From NCBI GenBank assembly GCA_035296965.1, contig DATGZX010000009.1, positions 50,557 to 114,556 of the forward strand: a stretch of 64,000 nucleotides of DNA, in the 5' to 3' direction. The notes under the pieces are model-generated. The model was not told the DNA's origin. It worked only from the letters and a program-made list of their open reading frames with translations, and made no database searches. This stretch comes from DATGZX01 sp035296965 (GTDB lineage: Bacteria > Planctomycetota > Planctomycetia > Gemmatales > Gemmataceae). Of this stretch, positions 9,693 to 18,979 are shown in pieces; the stretch's first letter is position 1, and each line of letters starts with the position of its first letter. The translations under genes and the position numbers were made by a program.

Positions 9693-11123
9693 CTACGGGT
9701 GCGAATCTTTCAGATGAGGCGAGGTTCTGCCGTCGGCGCGCAGAGACTGTACGTATTCCTGAAATCCCTTTTCGAAATCTTCCAAAGACTGACCCACCAG
9801 TCGATGAAACGCGCTCAGGGGGTTTGCCCCCTCTTTCAGCGCGCGGACATACTGGTTGAATTGTGGCGTATCGATTTTCTTCCGATCAAACGTGAGATAA
9901 AAGGCTAACGCCCAGGACGTAAGGTAGTAGCGATCGGAGAGTTGCTGGTCGCTGGCGTGGCCGACGAGAAAATCCTTGGGCCCGGAGCGCAGCAGATCCT
10001 CGAGTTTGACCAGCTCTCCTTTGCGCTCTGCCTCTTTCGCGCGCGTCAGCCGGTCGCAATCAGGATAGCCGATCTGCAGCTCGCCGGCTTCGATGATGGC
10101 AGTCTCGAAGATCTGGGCCAACCCCTCGTTTAGCCAGCGCGGCACCTCGGCCTGGCTCGGCGGGTAAACGAAATTAGCCAGATAGGCATGGAAGGCTTCG
10201 TGGTACAGAATCTGAAAGAACCGTTGTTTGCCTTTTTCGAGGATGCGTTCATTCTCGATGTCGGTCTTTTCAATTTTCTTGCGATCGTCTTCTACTTTTC
10301 GGCGAAATTCAGGCGGAACGTTGCCTTTGAAGGTCCTGAACTGCTGAGCCTCTATTTCGCGAAGTCGATCGAGATCCCGCAGGATCTCCTTATGCTTGCG
10401 CTCCCACTCTTCCGTCAGGCGTTGCAATTCGCAAGCCCAGAGGATTTGATTGGTGGAAGGATCGTAAAACGCCGGGTTCAAGATGTCGCGCCCCTGAGCT
10501 TTCAGCATCTGCTGGTACTCATTGAGCGACTGCACGAGGAGTATTTTCGTCGCCGGCGCTTTCAAACGTCGTGGCGGGAGGAAGTGCGCATAGGCATCGT
10601 AGACTTGCTCGAGTCGGGCTGCAACGCAGCGGACTATTTCCTCGTTGGCATTTGAGAACAGTACAAAGTGATTGGAAGTGTAGGTAAATCCTGGTGAATT
10701 GTTCGTTCCCCATGGCGCCGGTTTAAGAGCGATTTCTTTCCACCCGTTTTTTTCGTTCGCCTTCTCGCTCGCGAGCGACTCCAAACGCGTCTTTAGCTGA
10801 GCCCGCTCCTCGTCTCCCACGCGATCGATCCGGTCGACTTCCGCATAGGTGATTTTCGTATGAATGACGGCCGTGGGTTTACCGGGCGACCGTTTGATGT
10901 AGGCGAAGTTGAAACCGGTTCCCTCTTCCTTCCCGACCAGGCCCGAGCCGACCAGGCCCGACATGGTCTTGCCACTCTTGAAATACACGGTGTCGGCCTT
11001 CCAGTCAGCGAACTGTCCGGGGGGTTGGGCGAGAAGAACCCATGCTCCCACCAGAGCGAGAGCCGGCACGACAAGCCAGCATGCATGCAGCCGGAATTCC
11101 TTAGGCATGCGAAGCTGAATCAT
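9693..11123 (-). CDS. DUF1570-type zinc metallopeptidase-like exported protein
   Basis: Start taken at 11123 (476 aa), where GGAGG lies 11 bases upstream; the frame stays open to 11180. Residues about 9-32 are a hydrophobic signal (CWLVVPALALVGAWVLLAQ). The C-terminal half has the gluzincin-like zinc motif YHEAFHAYLANF followed by NEGLAQIFE, giving His, His and a downstream Glu as ligands. This arrangement is typical of DUF1570 proteins of planctomycetes. An EAL-like tail of helices follows. Activity is unproven. The gene stands alone between DedA (convergent) and ubiX (divergent). Confidence 0.75.
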   Translation of the reverse strand: MIQLRMPKEFRLHACWLVVPALALVGAWVLLAQPPGQFADWKADTVYFKSGKTMSGLVGSGLVGKEEGTGFNFAYIKRSPGKPTAVIHTKITYAEVDRIDRVGDEERAQLKTRLESLASEKANEKNGWKEIALKPAPWGTNNSPGFTYTSNHFVLFSNANEEIVRCVAARLEQVYDAYAHFLPPRRLKAPATKILLVQSLNEYQQMLKAQGRDILNPAFYDPSTNQILWACELQRLTEEWERKHKEILRDLDRLREIEAQQFRTFKGNVPPEFRRKVEDDRKKIEKTDIENERILEKGKQRFFQILYHEAFHAYLANFVYPPSQAEVPRWLNEGLAQIFETAIIEAGELQIGYPDCDRLTRAKEAERKGELVKLEDLLRSGPKDFLVGHASDQQLSDRYYLTSWALAFYLTFDRKKIDTPQFNQYVRALKEGANPLSAFHRLVGQSLEDFEKGFQEYVQSLRADGRTSPHLKDSHP

Positions 11124-11314
11124 GCGATTCAAAGCCTCCAGGTGAAGCGCAGGACGTCCCATTCGCGGACAGTTGGCCACTGCAGCTTACTATAATCGTT
11201 CGCTGCTGGGTTGCCAACTTCATGGTACAGTTCCTGGGCGGTTCGTCTGGCGGGGCTGGCGTCTCTACAATAAAAGAGGAAGTTTACGCACCTCAATCAC
11301 TGCGCCAGGGGATT

Positions 11315-11950
11315 ATGGCCGCCACCGATCTGGTTCTTGCGATGACGGGCGCCAGCGGAATGCCCTACGGCGTTCGGTTGCTGGAGGTCTTGCTGGCGGC
11401 AGGCCGAAGGGTGCACTTTACCGTAAGCCCGGCCGGCGTTCAGGTGCTCGAACAGGAACTCGATCGCCGCGTTTGCCTGGACCGGTTCGAACTGGCCGAT
11501 TTGCTAGGCCCGGCGCTGCCCCTAATGGCACCAGGCCAGTTTCTCTACCATCACTTCCTCGATTTTCGCGCGGGCGTGGCCAGTGGATCATTTCTGACGG
11601 CGGGCATGGTCGTGTGCCCATGCAGCATGGGTACGGTCGGGGCGATCGCTCATGGCTTATCCCAAAACTTGATTCATCGGGCTGCGGATGTACATCTCAA
11701 AGAGCGCCGCCGCCTCGTGTTGGTTCCCCGAGAGACGCCGTTGAATACTATTCAGCTCCGCAATCTTTCCATCTGTGCGGAGGCAGGAGCCGTCATCCTC
11801 CCAGCTATGCCGGCCTTTTATACCCGGCCACGTTCCTTGGAAGACGCGACCGATTTCATAGTCGGCCGGATTTGCGATCAGCTGGGAGTTGAGCATGATC
11901 TGTTGCGAAGGTGGGGGAGCTCGGAAGCCGGCAAAGATGAAAGGGCATAG
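11315..11950 (+). CDS. ubiX: Flavin prenyltransferase UbiX
   Basis: Makes prenylated FMN from FMN and dimethylallyl phosphate, the cofactor of UbiD-type decarboxylases. The frame is open from 11222, but the family start is at MAATDLVLAMTGASG with an AGGGGA ribosome site just upstream, giving 211 aa. Family blocks are the nucleotide loop TGASGMPYGVRLLE, the CPCSMGTVGAIAHG segment, the phosphate-contacting LVPRETPL and the C-terminal PAMPAFYTRP. No ubiD gene is in the window. Confidence 0.93.
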   Translation: MAATDLVLAMTGASGMPYGVRLLEVLLAAGRRVHFTVSPAGVQVLEQELDRRVCLDRFELADLLGPALPLMAPGQFLYHHFLDFRAGVASGSFLTAGMVVCPCSMGTVGAIAHGLSQNLIHRAADVHLKERRRLVLVPRETPLNTIQLRNLSICAEAGAVILPAMPAFYTRPRSLEDATDFIVGRICDQLGVEHDLLRRWGSSEAGKDERA

Positions 11951-12112
11951 CCTGCGGCTTTCGTCCTGGAAGCAGCACAGGCGTCAATTACCTTGACCGG
12001 CCTTGCCTCCGTTTTATACTGGATGGGTTGCGTGAACCAGATGCTTCACCGCGAGCCGGTGGCGCACGGAATCTGCCCTTCCCTGTCCTGGTACCTGAAT
12101 TCAGCCTTTCCC

Positions 12113-15100
12113 ATGAATGAATTGCAATGTAAACGCTTGGCTGCATGTCTGACCATCGGGACGCTCGCGTTATTGGCACTGCCCTTGCGAGCGGAAGAGC
12201 CGCCCCACTTGGAATTCGTGCGGGGACTTCGCAGCAGAGGAATGGCAGACCTGGCTTTGCAGTACCTGCAGAGCAAGGGCCAGGCCCCACCTCCAGAGCT
12301 TGCCGTTATTCTTCCGCTGGAACTCGCGAAGACCCGGCTGGAACTGGCGGCGGTGGAGTCGGATTATGGCCGGCGCACTACCTTGCAGAACCAGGCCCGA
12401 GCCGAGTTCGATCTCTTCGTAAAAAAGAACCCGAAGCATCCCCTGGCAGCGGATGCCGCCCTGGAGATCGCGCGAATTTCGGCCCAGCAAGGCAAAGCGA
12501 TGCTTAGCCGGGCCCAACGTCAGGAGACCAGGGAGGCACAGCGCGCCGAGCTGCTAAGAGCGCGAGCCCAGTTCGAGGAGGCCGCCAAGCAGCTGCAAGC
12601 CGCCGCCAAACAGATCGACTCCCAACTTGCGAGCAATGTCGCGGACACCACGAAGCAATTGCAGTCCGACAGACAGGCACTTGCCCAGTCCAGACTCCAG
12701 GCGGACCTGGAACTGGGGATCAATCTCCTCGATCAGGCACGCACCTACACCGATGACAGTGACGCGGTCAAAAGAGGCGAAGTCCTCCAGCAGTCCATCA
12801 AGGCATTGGAAAAGCTTAGCAAGCGCGACACCAAGAATCCCCTCTGCTGGTTAGCCCTCGTCTGGATCGGGCGTTGTCAGCAGATTAACGACGACGCGAA
12901 AGCAGCGCGGGCGGTGTACAAAGACGTGCTGGCTGAGCCTGGCGAGCACGTCGAGACTGCACGTCGTCTCGCGCGCTATTTCCGCATGCGTGCCCTGGCG
13001 ACCGATCCCGAGGTAAAAAAACCGATTCCGGAGATTCAGAAAGCTGGTGAGGAGTGGCTTACTCTCTATCCGAACTACTTGAATACACCGGAAGGCTATG
13101 GCGTGCGTTTCGAGTTGGCCAACGCTTACGTCCAGCAGGTAACCAGTTTGCCCAAGGCGCAACAGCAGACACCGCGGGCTCGCGAGATCCTTGAAAAGGC
13201 ACGAAAGCTCTATCACGCCCTCGAGCAAAGTGAGAACGATTTCACTACCCAGGCCCGTGAGAGCAAGCAGGGTGTCATCTTGGCCATCTCCCAGGGTAGG
13301 AGCAAAGGAGACATTTCCAAGCTCAAGGACTTCGAAGAATGTTACCTGCGCGCCCAGTACGAAATGGCACTCATGCACGAGGATGCCAAAAAACAGGCCG
13401 GCAACAAGGCTGAAGAAAAACAGAAGGGACACTTCAAGAACATTCTCGCCGCTCTGGTCCACGGCATCGACCTGGCTGATGCGGAGGTTCCCCCTGACGA
13501 GGTGTACGACGCGCGCTATCTTCTCGCCTACGCATTCCTGGCGACTGGCGACTATTACCGGGCAGTGGTGGCCGGCGAGGACATGGCGCGCGCGGAGCCC
13601 AGGGCGCTGCATGCGCCCATGGCTGGTGCCTATGCGCTGCGTGCGTACGGTCTTCTGATCGGCGCAGCCGAGCAGGCTGGTGCGACCCGAGAAGACGTGG
13701 ATCCGCTTCGGACGCGCTTGCGAAGCTTGGCGATCTATATCGAACAGTCCTGGCCCAGCGACCCTGCAGCAGATGTCGCTCGCCACATGACCGGCCTGGT
13801 GCTTCTTGGCGAGAAGGATTATCCGGCAGCGGTGGAGGTGTTGGAGCGAATTTCGCCCACCTATCCCGAGGCCACGCGCTCTTACTTCCAATTGGCAGCG
13901 GCCGCCCTCCAGGCCCAGAAAGATGAGGCCAAGCCGCCGCCCGGCAAAGCGAGTTATCAAGACCGAGCCGTAGCCGCGCTGTTGAAGATTCCCGAACTCT
14001 CAACTGGCGCCGATTCGTCGACGATCCACGATTATGTGCTAGCGAAAATGATGCTGGCGAACAATTATTATCGGCTCAAGCAATTTGAAAAAATGGATCA
14101 ACTGGCGGACGCGCTCTTGAAACAGCTCGACGCCCTGGATGAAAAAACCAAGGAAGAGCATCGCACCAGCGTCGTTGCCCTGACTCTCTATGCCAAGTTG
14201 GGGCGAGCAGAGGCGGACTATGCCGCGGGCCATTATGCGAAAGTGCGCGAACTGCTCGACCCGCTCGCCAAACAAGTGCAAGACCCGGCACAAGCAAGGC
14301 AGTGGTCCGAGCTCAAGGAAGCGTATCCCCAAATCGTGCGCCAGCTACTCGGATTGGCGCTGCGCTCTAATGTTCAGGACAGCAAGATCGAGCGCGCCAA
14401 GGAACTCCTCGATCTTTTGCAGAGGACATTTCCGCAGAATTCGCTCGAAATCATGGTCGGCTTCGTGCAGCAGCTCAAGGCGCAAATCGAGCAACTTCGG
14501 CAGCAGGGAGAGCCTGCCAAACCCCAGCTGGACAAGACCGTTGCCAATTTCGCCAACTTTCTCGATGAGCTGACCAAGCAGCAAGAAAAGAGCCCCAAGC
14601 CCGAAATCTTTTTGTTCCTCGCGCAGAGTTACTCCAGCCTGGACAAACATTCCCGCGCGGCGGAATTGGCTGACAAGATTTCGGAGCCGAAGTCTGCTGG
14701 CGGCAATGCTCAGCCGGACTCCAAACAGCTTGCTGTCTATCATGCTGCGAGGATTCTGCGCGCGCGCGAGATGCGCCTCGATAAGCAATACACCAACGCG
14801 GAAACTGCTCTGCAAGAGATTATGAGCAAACCGTGGGGCAAGGCGAGCCTGGAAGTCAAGAAGGAGGGCATCCTTCTGCTGGAGGACCAGGAAAAATACA
14901 CGGGTAAGGCGGGCGCGATCTTCGCCTGGAATGCCCTCATGGGCCAGATGAAGCGAAGGTTGGAAGACAACAAGATAAAAGAGCAGTACTTCGATTGTTA
15001 TTATCACATGGTGTATTGCATGTACAAGAACGCCCTCAAAATGAAGGAGCCGAAAAGTGACGACAGCATCGCCAAGGCGGCGACCTATATTGTGAGCCTG

Positions 15101-15238
15101 GAGACTCGCTTGAAGAACCAGCCGGACCCGGCGGCTGAATCTTGTAAGAATCGCTTCGAGGAGCTCATCCAGGCCGAGCCGGCGTTGAAGAAGAAATACG
15201 ACGCTTTGAAGAAATCTCAAGAAAAGGGGCAGCCGTAG
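12113..15238 (+). CDS. Large exported TPR-repeat protein
   Basis: 1041 aa from the ATG at 12113, which is followed by a signal peptide (CLTIGTLALLALPLRA then EEPP). The frame is open from 11993, but that extension has no family character. The mature protein is almost entirely helical, rich in Ala, Lys, Gln and Glu. It has many TPR-like pairs such as LARYFRMRALATDP, YLLAYAFLATGDYYRAVVAGE and YFQLAAAALQAQKDEAK. It is probably a periplasmic scaffold. The next gene, also an exported TPR protein, follows after 53 bp and the two are likely one operon. Confidence 0.75.
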   Translation: MNELQCKRLAACLTIGTLALLALPLRAEEPPHLEFVRGLRSRGMADLALQYLQSKGQAPPPELAVILPLELAKTRLELAAVESDYGRRTTLQNQARAEFDLFVKKNPKHPLAADAALEIARISAQQGKAMLSRAQRQETREAQRAELLRARAQFEEAAKQLQAAAKQIDSQLASNVADTTKQLQSDRQALAQSRLQADLELGINLLDQARTYTDDSDAVKRGEVLQQSIKALEKLSKRDTKNPLCWLALVWIGRCQQINDDAKAARAVYKDVLAEPGEHVETARRLARYFRMRALATDPEVKKPIPEIQKAGEEWLTLYPNYLNTPEGYGVRFELANAYVQQVTSLPKAQQQTPRAREILEKARKLYHALEQSENDFTTQARESKQGVILAISQGRSKGDISKLKDFEECYLRAQYEMALMHEDAKKQAGNKAEEKQKGHFKNILAALVHGIDLADAEVPPDEVYDARYLLAYAFLATGDYYRAVVAGEDMARAEPRALHAPMAGAYALRAYGLLIGAAEQAGATREDVDPLRTRLRSLAIYIEQSWPSDPAADVARHMTGLVLLGEKDYPAAVEVLERISPTYPEATRSYFQLAAAALQAQKDEAKPPPGKASYQDRAVAALLKIPELSTGADSSTIHDYVLAKMMLANNYYRLKQFEKMDQLADALLKQLDALDEKTKEEHRTSVVALTLYAKLGRAEADYAAGHYAKVRELLDPLAKQVQDPAQARQWSELKEAYPQIVRQLLGLALRSNVQDSKIERAKELLDLLQRTFPQNSLEIMVGFVQQLKAQIEQLRQQGEPAKPQLDKTVANFANFLDELTKQQEKSPKPEIFLFLAQSYSSLDKHSRAAELADKISEPKSAGGNAQPDSKQLAVYHAARILRAREMRLDKQYTNAETALQEIMSKPWGKASLEVKKEGILLLEDQEKYTGKAGAIFAWNALMGQMKRRLEDNKIKEQYFDCYYHMVYCMYKNALKMKEPKSDDSIAKAATYIVSLETRLKNQPDPAAESCKNRFEELIQAEPALKKKYDALKKSQEKGQP

Positions 15239-15291
15239 CGGCAAGCGCTGCACTCCTGCCTGCTCGATCCTCTCGGCAAAGGTATTCGCCA

Positions 15292-16371
15292 ATGAAGCAT
15301 TCAATCCCATTCGGGATGATCATTGTCATCGTTACTCTGGTAAGCGTTCCGTGCGCCCGTGCACAAGACAGCATTCGCTACTTGGATCGCAAGAGCATGA
15401 AGGAAACCACTGCTTCGGGCTCCATTCAGGAAGAAAGCCCCAGTCAGATTACCATTAAATCGGGTGCGGCCAGCACCACCAAAGAGATCTCGGCACTGGA
15501 TGTGTTCGACGTTGTCTATGACGTTCCCGGCGCCGTCAAGTTGACCTATCGAAGTGCCAGCAGCGACGAACGCAAAGCCATTGAGCCAGCGACAAAGGAT
15601 ACGGATCGCAAGAAAGCACTCGTCGATGCGCTCAAGGGCTACGAGGAGATCGTCTCCAAACTGGAGGGAGGAAAATACAAATTTGCAGAGCGTCACTTGC
15701 AGTACAAGGTGGCGCGCTTGCTCGCTCGGCAGGCTGAAGACGATCCGGCGCTGACCGACCGAGCGATCGAGGCGCTGGAGAAATTCACCAAAGCGTATCC
15801 GGAAGGCTGGCAGATCAGTGCCTGCACGAAGTTGCTTGCCCGGCTGCAAGTCGCCAAGGGCGACACAGCTGCCGCGCGGAAAACCTATGAAGCGTTGGCG
15901 GCCGTTCCTAACCTTCCCCCATCTGTCCGCCAGGAGTGCGACCTTCTTGCGGCGGATGCCCTGATCCAGGGGAAGCAATACGCGGAAGCAGAAAGGAAGT
16001 TGCAAGGCTTGCTCGGGTCTATCAAGCCGGACGACCCACAAGCACTGCGGGTCCGGATCTATTTGGCCCAGTGCCAAGGAGCATCCGGCAAGCTGGCCGA
16101 GGCAGTCAAACAGCTAGAAGGCATCATCGCCACCACGACAGACAAAAACTTGAAGGCGCTGGCCTACAATGCGCTGGGCGACAGTTACCGTTTGCAAGGC
16201 CGCGGGAAGGACGCGCTTTGGCCCTACCTGTGGGTCGACGTGATCTATCACCAGGATAGGGAAGAGCACATCAAGGCGATGGAGCACCTGGCGAAGCTGT
16301 TCGAACAGCAGGGTGATGCGGCCCGCGCAAAAGAATACCGCGACTTGCTAAAGCGTGAAACCAATAAATAG
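15292..16371 (+). CDS. Exported TPR-repeat protein
   Basis: 359 aa with a clear signal peptide (MIIVIVTLVSVPCARA). A short beta-rich N-terminal region follows (IRYLDRKSMKETTASGSI...KEISALDVFDV), as seen in small planctomycete proteins that precede TPR arrays. Helical TPR-type repeats then run from about residue 105 to the end (e.g. AIEALEKFTKAYPEGWQ, AYNALGDSYRLQGRGKDA). It lies 53 bp after the larger TPR protein and probably works with it. No enzymatic motif is seen. Confidence 0.72.
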   Translation: MKHSIPFGMIIVIVTLVSVPCARAQDSIRYLDRKSMKETTASGSIQEESPSQITIKSGAASTTKEISALDVFDVVYDVPGAVKLTYRSASSDERKAIEPATKDTDRKKALVDALKGYEEIVSKLEGGKYKFAERHLQYKVARLLARQAEDDPALTDRAIEALEKFTKAYPEGWQISACTKLLARLQVAKGDTAAARKTYEALAAVPNLPPSVRQECDLLAADALIQGKQYAEAERKLQGLLGSIKPDDPQALRVRIYLAQCQGASGKLAEAVKQLEGIIATTTDKNLKALAYNALGDSYRLQGRGKDALWPYLWVDVIYHQDREEHIKAMEHLAKLFEQQGDAARAKEYRDLLKRETNK

Positions 16372-16388
16372 TTCGCCCGCAGCAGCGC

Positions 16389-17648
16389 TCAACCCAGGAT
16401 GCGGTCCCAGCGCGCTTTGTGGTAGGCGATTTTCTGGGCGGGCGTCATTCTCTTAAAATCCGGTTCTCCGTTGCTGCCATTCTCCGCTTGCGCCTGCACT
16501 GCGCTCTCCTTGGCTGTGCAGGCGCAGCCGGCATGCGCGTGCGCCACATGCCCTCCACCGCTCTTTTCTTGACAGGCACAAGCTTTCGCAGGCGCCGGAC
16601 TAATGACTTTGCCGGTGCCGCTGTAGCTCATCACATTGGTCTGCAATTGCATGTCCTCTTCCAACGATCGCTGCGGCCGAACGCCGATCTTTTCCAAGAC
16701 GGCGTGATACGCGCGCACCGCCTCTTCGGCGCCGAGCCCGCCGTCAGCGATATGGCGGAGGAAGCGGACGAAGGCAAGCTGGTTCTCCGCATTATTGATC
16801 TTCCTGCCGAAGAGCGCCACGCGGGCACCGTATTTTTTGGCTTCGCTCAATAACTTGAAGGCGTCATAGGTCGTGCCCGCCGATCCCCCGAGGATGCCGA
16901 CAACCAGATGCGGATCGTAACGAACCAGTTCCTCCATGGCCCTGGGGCCGTGGTACACCATTTTGAGGAACACAGGCCGGCCCTTGGCCGTCACGCCACC
17001 CAGGGTGCGCACGATGGCGTCGTTAATGAATTCCGGGACCTTGCTCGCTTCCACCGCTTCCGGTCGATTGGGGTCGAATACCTCGAGAAAGTGGCGGAAA
17101 CCCTTCCGCTCCGCTTCGAGACGGAACTCCTTGTATGCTGCGAGGGCCTCGCGGTCGAGAATGGCGTCGTTATTGAATGTGATGCTGTACAGGCCCAGGT
17201 TGGCGCCGAGATGCCGATCTTCGGACTTGCAATCAACATGGCCGCACTGAATGTGGTCGAGCGTGGCCGTGCGAAAAGGCAGCGACGGCTGTGCGGAATA
17301 ACGGCTGCCGCGAATGACGTGAATGTCCGTCGTGTCGTTCACGCGCGCTGCGGGAGTAACCGGACTCTTCTCGAAGATCTTCTTCTGGATGGTCAGCACT
17401 TCGCTCGTGCTTGCGGACATGAGCATGATGTCGACCAGCCCTTGCTCGACGATTTGCTCGACGATCTCCCGAAATTCCGCCAGTGTGCGGTAGCGCAATT
17501 CGCTGCTATGGGCTTCGGGAGATTTGCCGGGCGCACCAATGGCCAGTGCCATGTCGGCATCCTTGGCATCGGCCAGGATGAAGTCCTTGCTGCCGTGCGG
17601 GTCGGCGTGAATCCGCTTTAGCTTCTGATCGAGAGATTTTTCGACCAT
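16389..17648 (-). CDS. TIM-barrel, DeoC/LacD-like aldolase-family protein with Cys/His-rich linker and C-terminal helix; last gene of BMC operon
   Basis: Start chosen at 17648 (419 aa), where GAGGG lies about ten bases upstream; the frame extends to 17714. Residues 1-330 look like a class I aldolase-type barrel: HADPHGSKDFILADAKDADM, VDIMLMSASTSEVL, FLKMVYHGPRAMEEL, VVGILGGSAGTTYDAF and ARVALFGRKIN. The Lys in FLKMVY is a candidate Schiff-base residue. After the barrel comes a flexible linker with Cys and His clusters (ACACQEK, GGGHVAHAHAGCACT), an Asn-Gly-rich stretch, and a terminal amphipathic helix (AQKIAYHKARWDRILG). That layout is typical of BMC cargo tethered by an encapsulation peptide. 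Function is unknown; its place at the end of the BMC operon suggests cargo or an accessory aldolase. Confidence 0.65.
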   Translation of the reverse strand: MVEKSLDQKLKRIHADPHGSKDFILADAKDADMALAIGAPGKSPEAHSSELRYRTLAEFREIVEQIVEQGLVDIMLMSASTSEVLTIQKKIFEKSPVTPAARVNDTTDIHVIRGSRYSAQPSLPFRTATLDHIQCGHVDCKSEDRHLGANLGLYSITFNNDAILDREALAAYKEFRLEAERKGFRHFLEVFDPNRPEAVEASKVPEFINDAIVRTLGGVTAKGRPVFLKMVYHGPRAMEELVRYDPHLVVGILGGSAGTTYDAFKLLSEAKKYGARVALFGRKINNAENQLAFVRFLRHIADGGLGAEEAVRAYHAVLEKIGVRPQRSLEEDMQLQTNVMSYSGTGKVISPAPAKACACQEKSGGGHVAHAHAGCACTAKESAVQAQAENGSNGEPDFKRMTPAQKIAYHKARWDRILG

Positions 17649-17718
17649 GGCGATCACCCTCTCAATTCCTATTGCTCTGTCAATCTTCAACCGAGGGCTT
17701 GACCAGCGATTCACGCCT

Positions 17719-17881
17719 AAGAGAAAGAATGAAGATGAAGAGTACGATTAGGAAGAGGATTAAGAGCAGGAGCACGAGAAAGAGCAGGACTCAATTGGCA
17801 GCGTTTGTTTGTCCTTCTCTTAATCTGAATCGTGCTCTTCATCATCTTCGTAATCCTCCTCCTAAGTCTTACTCTTCCTTC
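17719..17881. repeat. Dispersed palindromic element B, copy 1
   Basis: A purine-rich arm (AAGAGAAAGAATGAAGATGA...), a short centre, and a pyrimidine-rich arm ending CTTACTCTTCCTT form a long imperfect inverted repeat. Its reverse complement aligns along its length with 48020-48191. Shared blocks include GGAAGAGTAAG, GAAGAGCACGAT, CAGATTA and GCTCTTTCTCGTGCTCCT. It sits between the dehydrogenase gene and the last gene of the BMC operon. No coding potential is recognised. Confidence 0.75.
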
Positions 17882-17930
17882 AAACCCTGTCCCCCAATCG
17901 AACATTTACCAATCACTAGGGAGGTTGCCG

Positions 17931-18962
17931 CTACTTGCCTGACTGCCAGGCAGACCGTGGAATCGCGTGGCCGTTACTCTTGGCCTTGCCGACCATCAAA
18001 GGCGCTGGCGTTCCGTGCGCCGAACCTGATCCTACCCGTTGTTCGACTTGCGTGATCGTCTCCCGCAACACGCGTGCGGACTGCATTAGAGCGAGCCGCT
18101 CTTTCTGAGTGAGTGCCAGCTCGACCTGCTGGCGAACCCCGCCGCAGCCGACTACTGTCGGCACAGATAGACAGACATCGCGGAGGCCATAGAGGCCCAT
18201 TTGCAGCGTGGAGACCGGCAGAATGCGCCGGCTATCCTGTACGAGCGCATGCACGACTTCGCGAATCGACAGCCCGACGCCGAAGCCGGAGCCGCCCTTG
18301 AGTTTGATCAACTGAGCACCGGCCGTCTTGGTTTCTTCGAACACTTCGCGCTGGACAGTAGCATTGAACCCGGGCCATTGCTCAAGGGGCAGACCGGCCA
18401 CGGTCGCGCTCGACCAGATCGGCACCATGCTATCGCCATGCTCGCCGAGGATCATTGCCTGCACCTGCGTCGGCGGCACTTGCAGCCTGCGGGCCAGATA
18501 GCTGCGGAAGCGCGCCGTATCCAGTTGCGTTCCCAGGCCGATGACCCGCTGCCAGGACAGCCCCGAACGCTGCACGGCCAGATAGGTCAGCACGTCGACG
18601 GGGTTACTGACGACCACCAGGTAAGCATGGTCCTTCAGGCCGGCGGATTTCACCTGATCGAGAAGGCCAAGGAAAAGATCGACATTGCGGTTGACCAGGT
18701 CTAGCCTGCTTTCCTCCGGCTTGCGCCGCAGGCCCGCGGTGATGATGATGATATCGCTGCTGGCGACATCGCTCATGTCGCCGGCCGTGATGCGTTGGTC
18801 CGCAGCCAGGCTGGCCCCGTGAAGCAGGTCGGTTGCCTGGCCCAGGCAGACCTCCTTGTTGGCGTCGATGAGGCAGATGTGGCTCGCGACGCCGCCGCAC
18901 TGAAGGGCATAGGCGGTCATGCTGCCGACCAGTCCGCCGCCGCCGATGATGCTGACTTTCAT
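17931..18962 (-). CDS. NAD-dependent lactate/malate dehydrogenase family protein of BMC operon
   Basis: 343 aa from ATG 18962 (the frame is open to 18983). The Rossmann start is KVSIIGGGGLVGSMTAYAL with an Asp (LIDANKE) selecting NAD. Other family blocks are TAGLRRKPEESR (mobile loop arginine), VVSNPVDVLTYLA, GLGTQLDTARFR and the active-site ILGEHGDSMVP. In the planctomycete-type BMC this enzyme is the likely route to recycle NADH/NAD+ or to oxidise lactate. The C-terminal tail carries KSNGHA, resembling the Asn-Gly linkers of neighbouring cargo enzymes, but ends without a clear helix. It begins 17 bp after the aldolase stop. Confidence 0.88.
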   Translation of the reverse strand: MKVSIIGGGGLVGSMTAYALQCGGVASHICLIDANKEVCLGQATDLLHGASLAADQRITAGDMSDVASSDIIIITAGLRRKPEESRLDLVNRNVDLFLGLLDQVKSAGLKDHAYLVVVSNPVDVLTYLAVQRSGLSWQRVIGLGTQLDTARFRSYLARRLQVPPTQVQAMILGEHGDSMVPIWSSATVAGLPLEQWPGFNATVQREVFEETKTAGAQLIKLKGGSGFGVGLSIREVVHALVQDSRRILPVSTLQMGLYGLRDVCLSVPTVVGCGGVRQQVELALTQKERLALMQSARVLRETITQVEQRVGSGSAHGTPAPLMVGKAKSNGHAIPRSAWQSGK

Positions 18963-18979
18963 GGGAGCCCTTTCGTCCT

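Noticed and set aside
12851..13960. A 369-codon minus-strand frame
   Set aside because: Shadow of the large TPR gene on the opposite strand; composition is that of an antisense frame.
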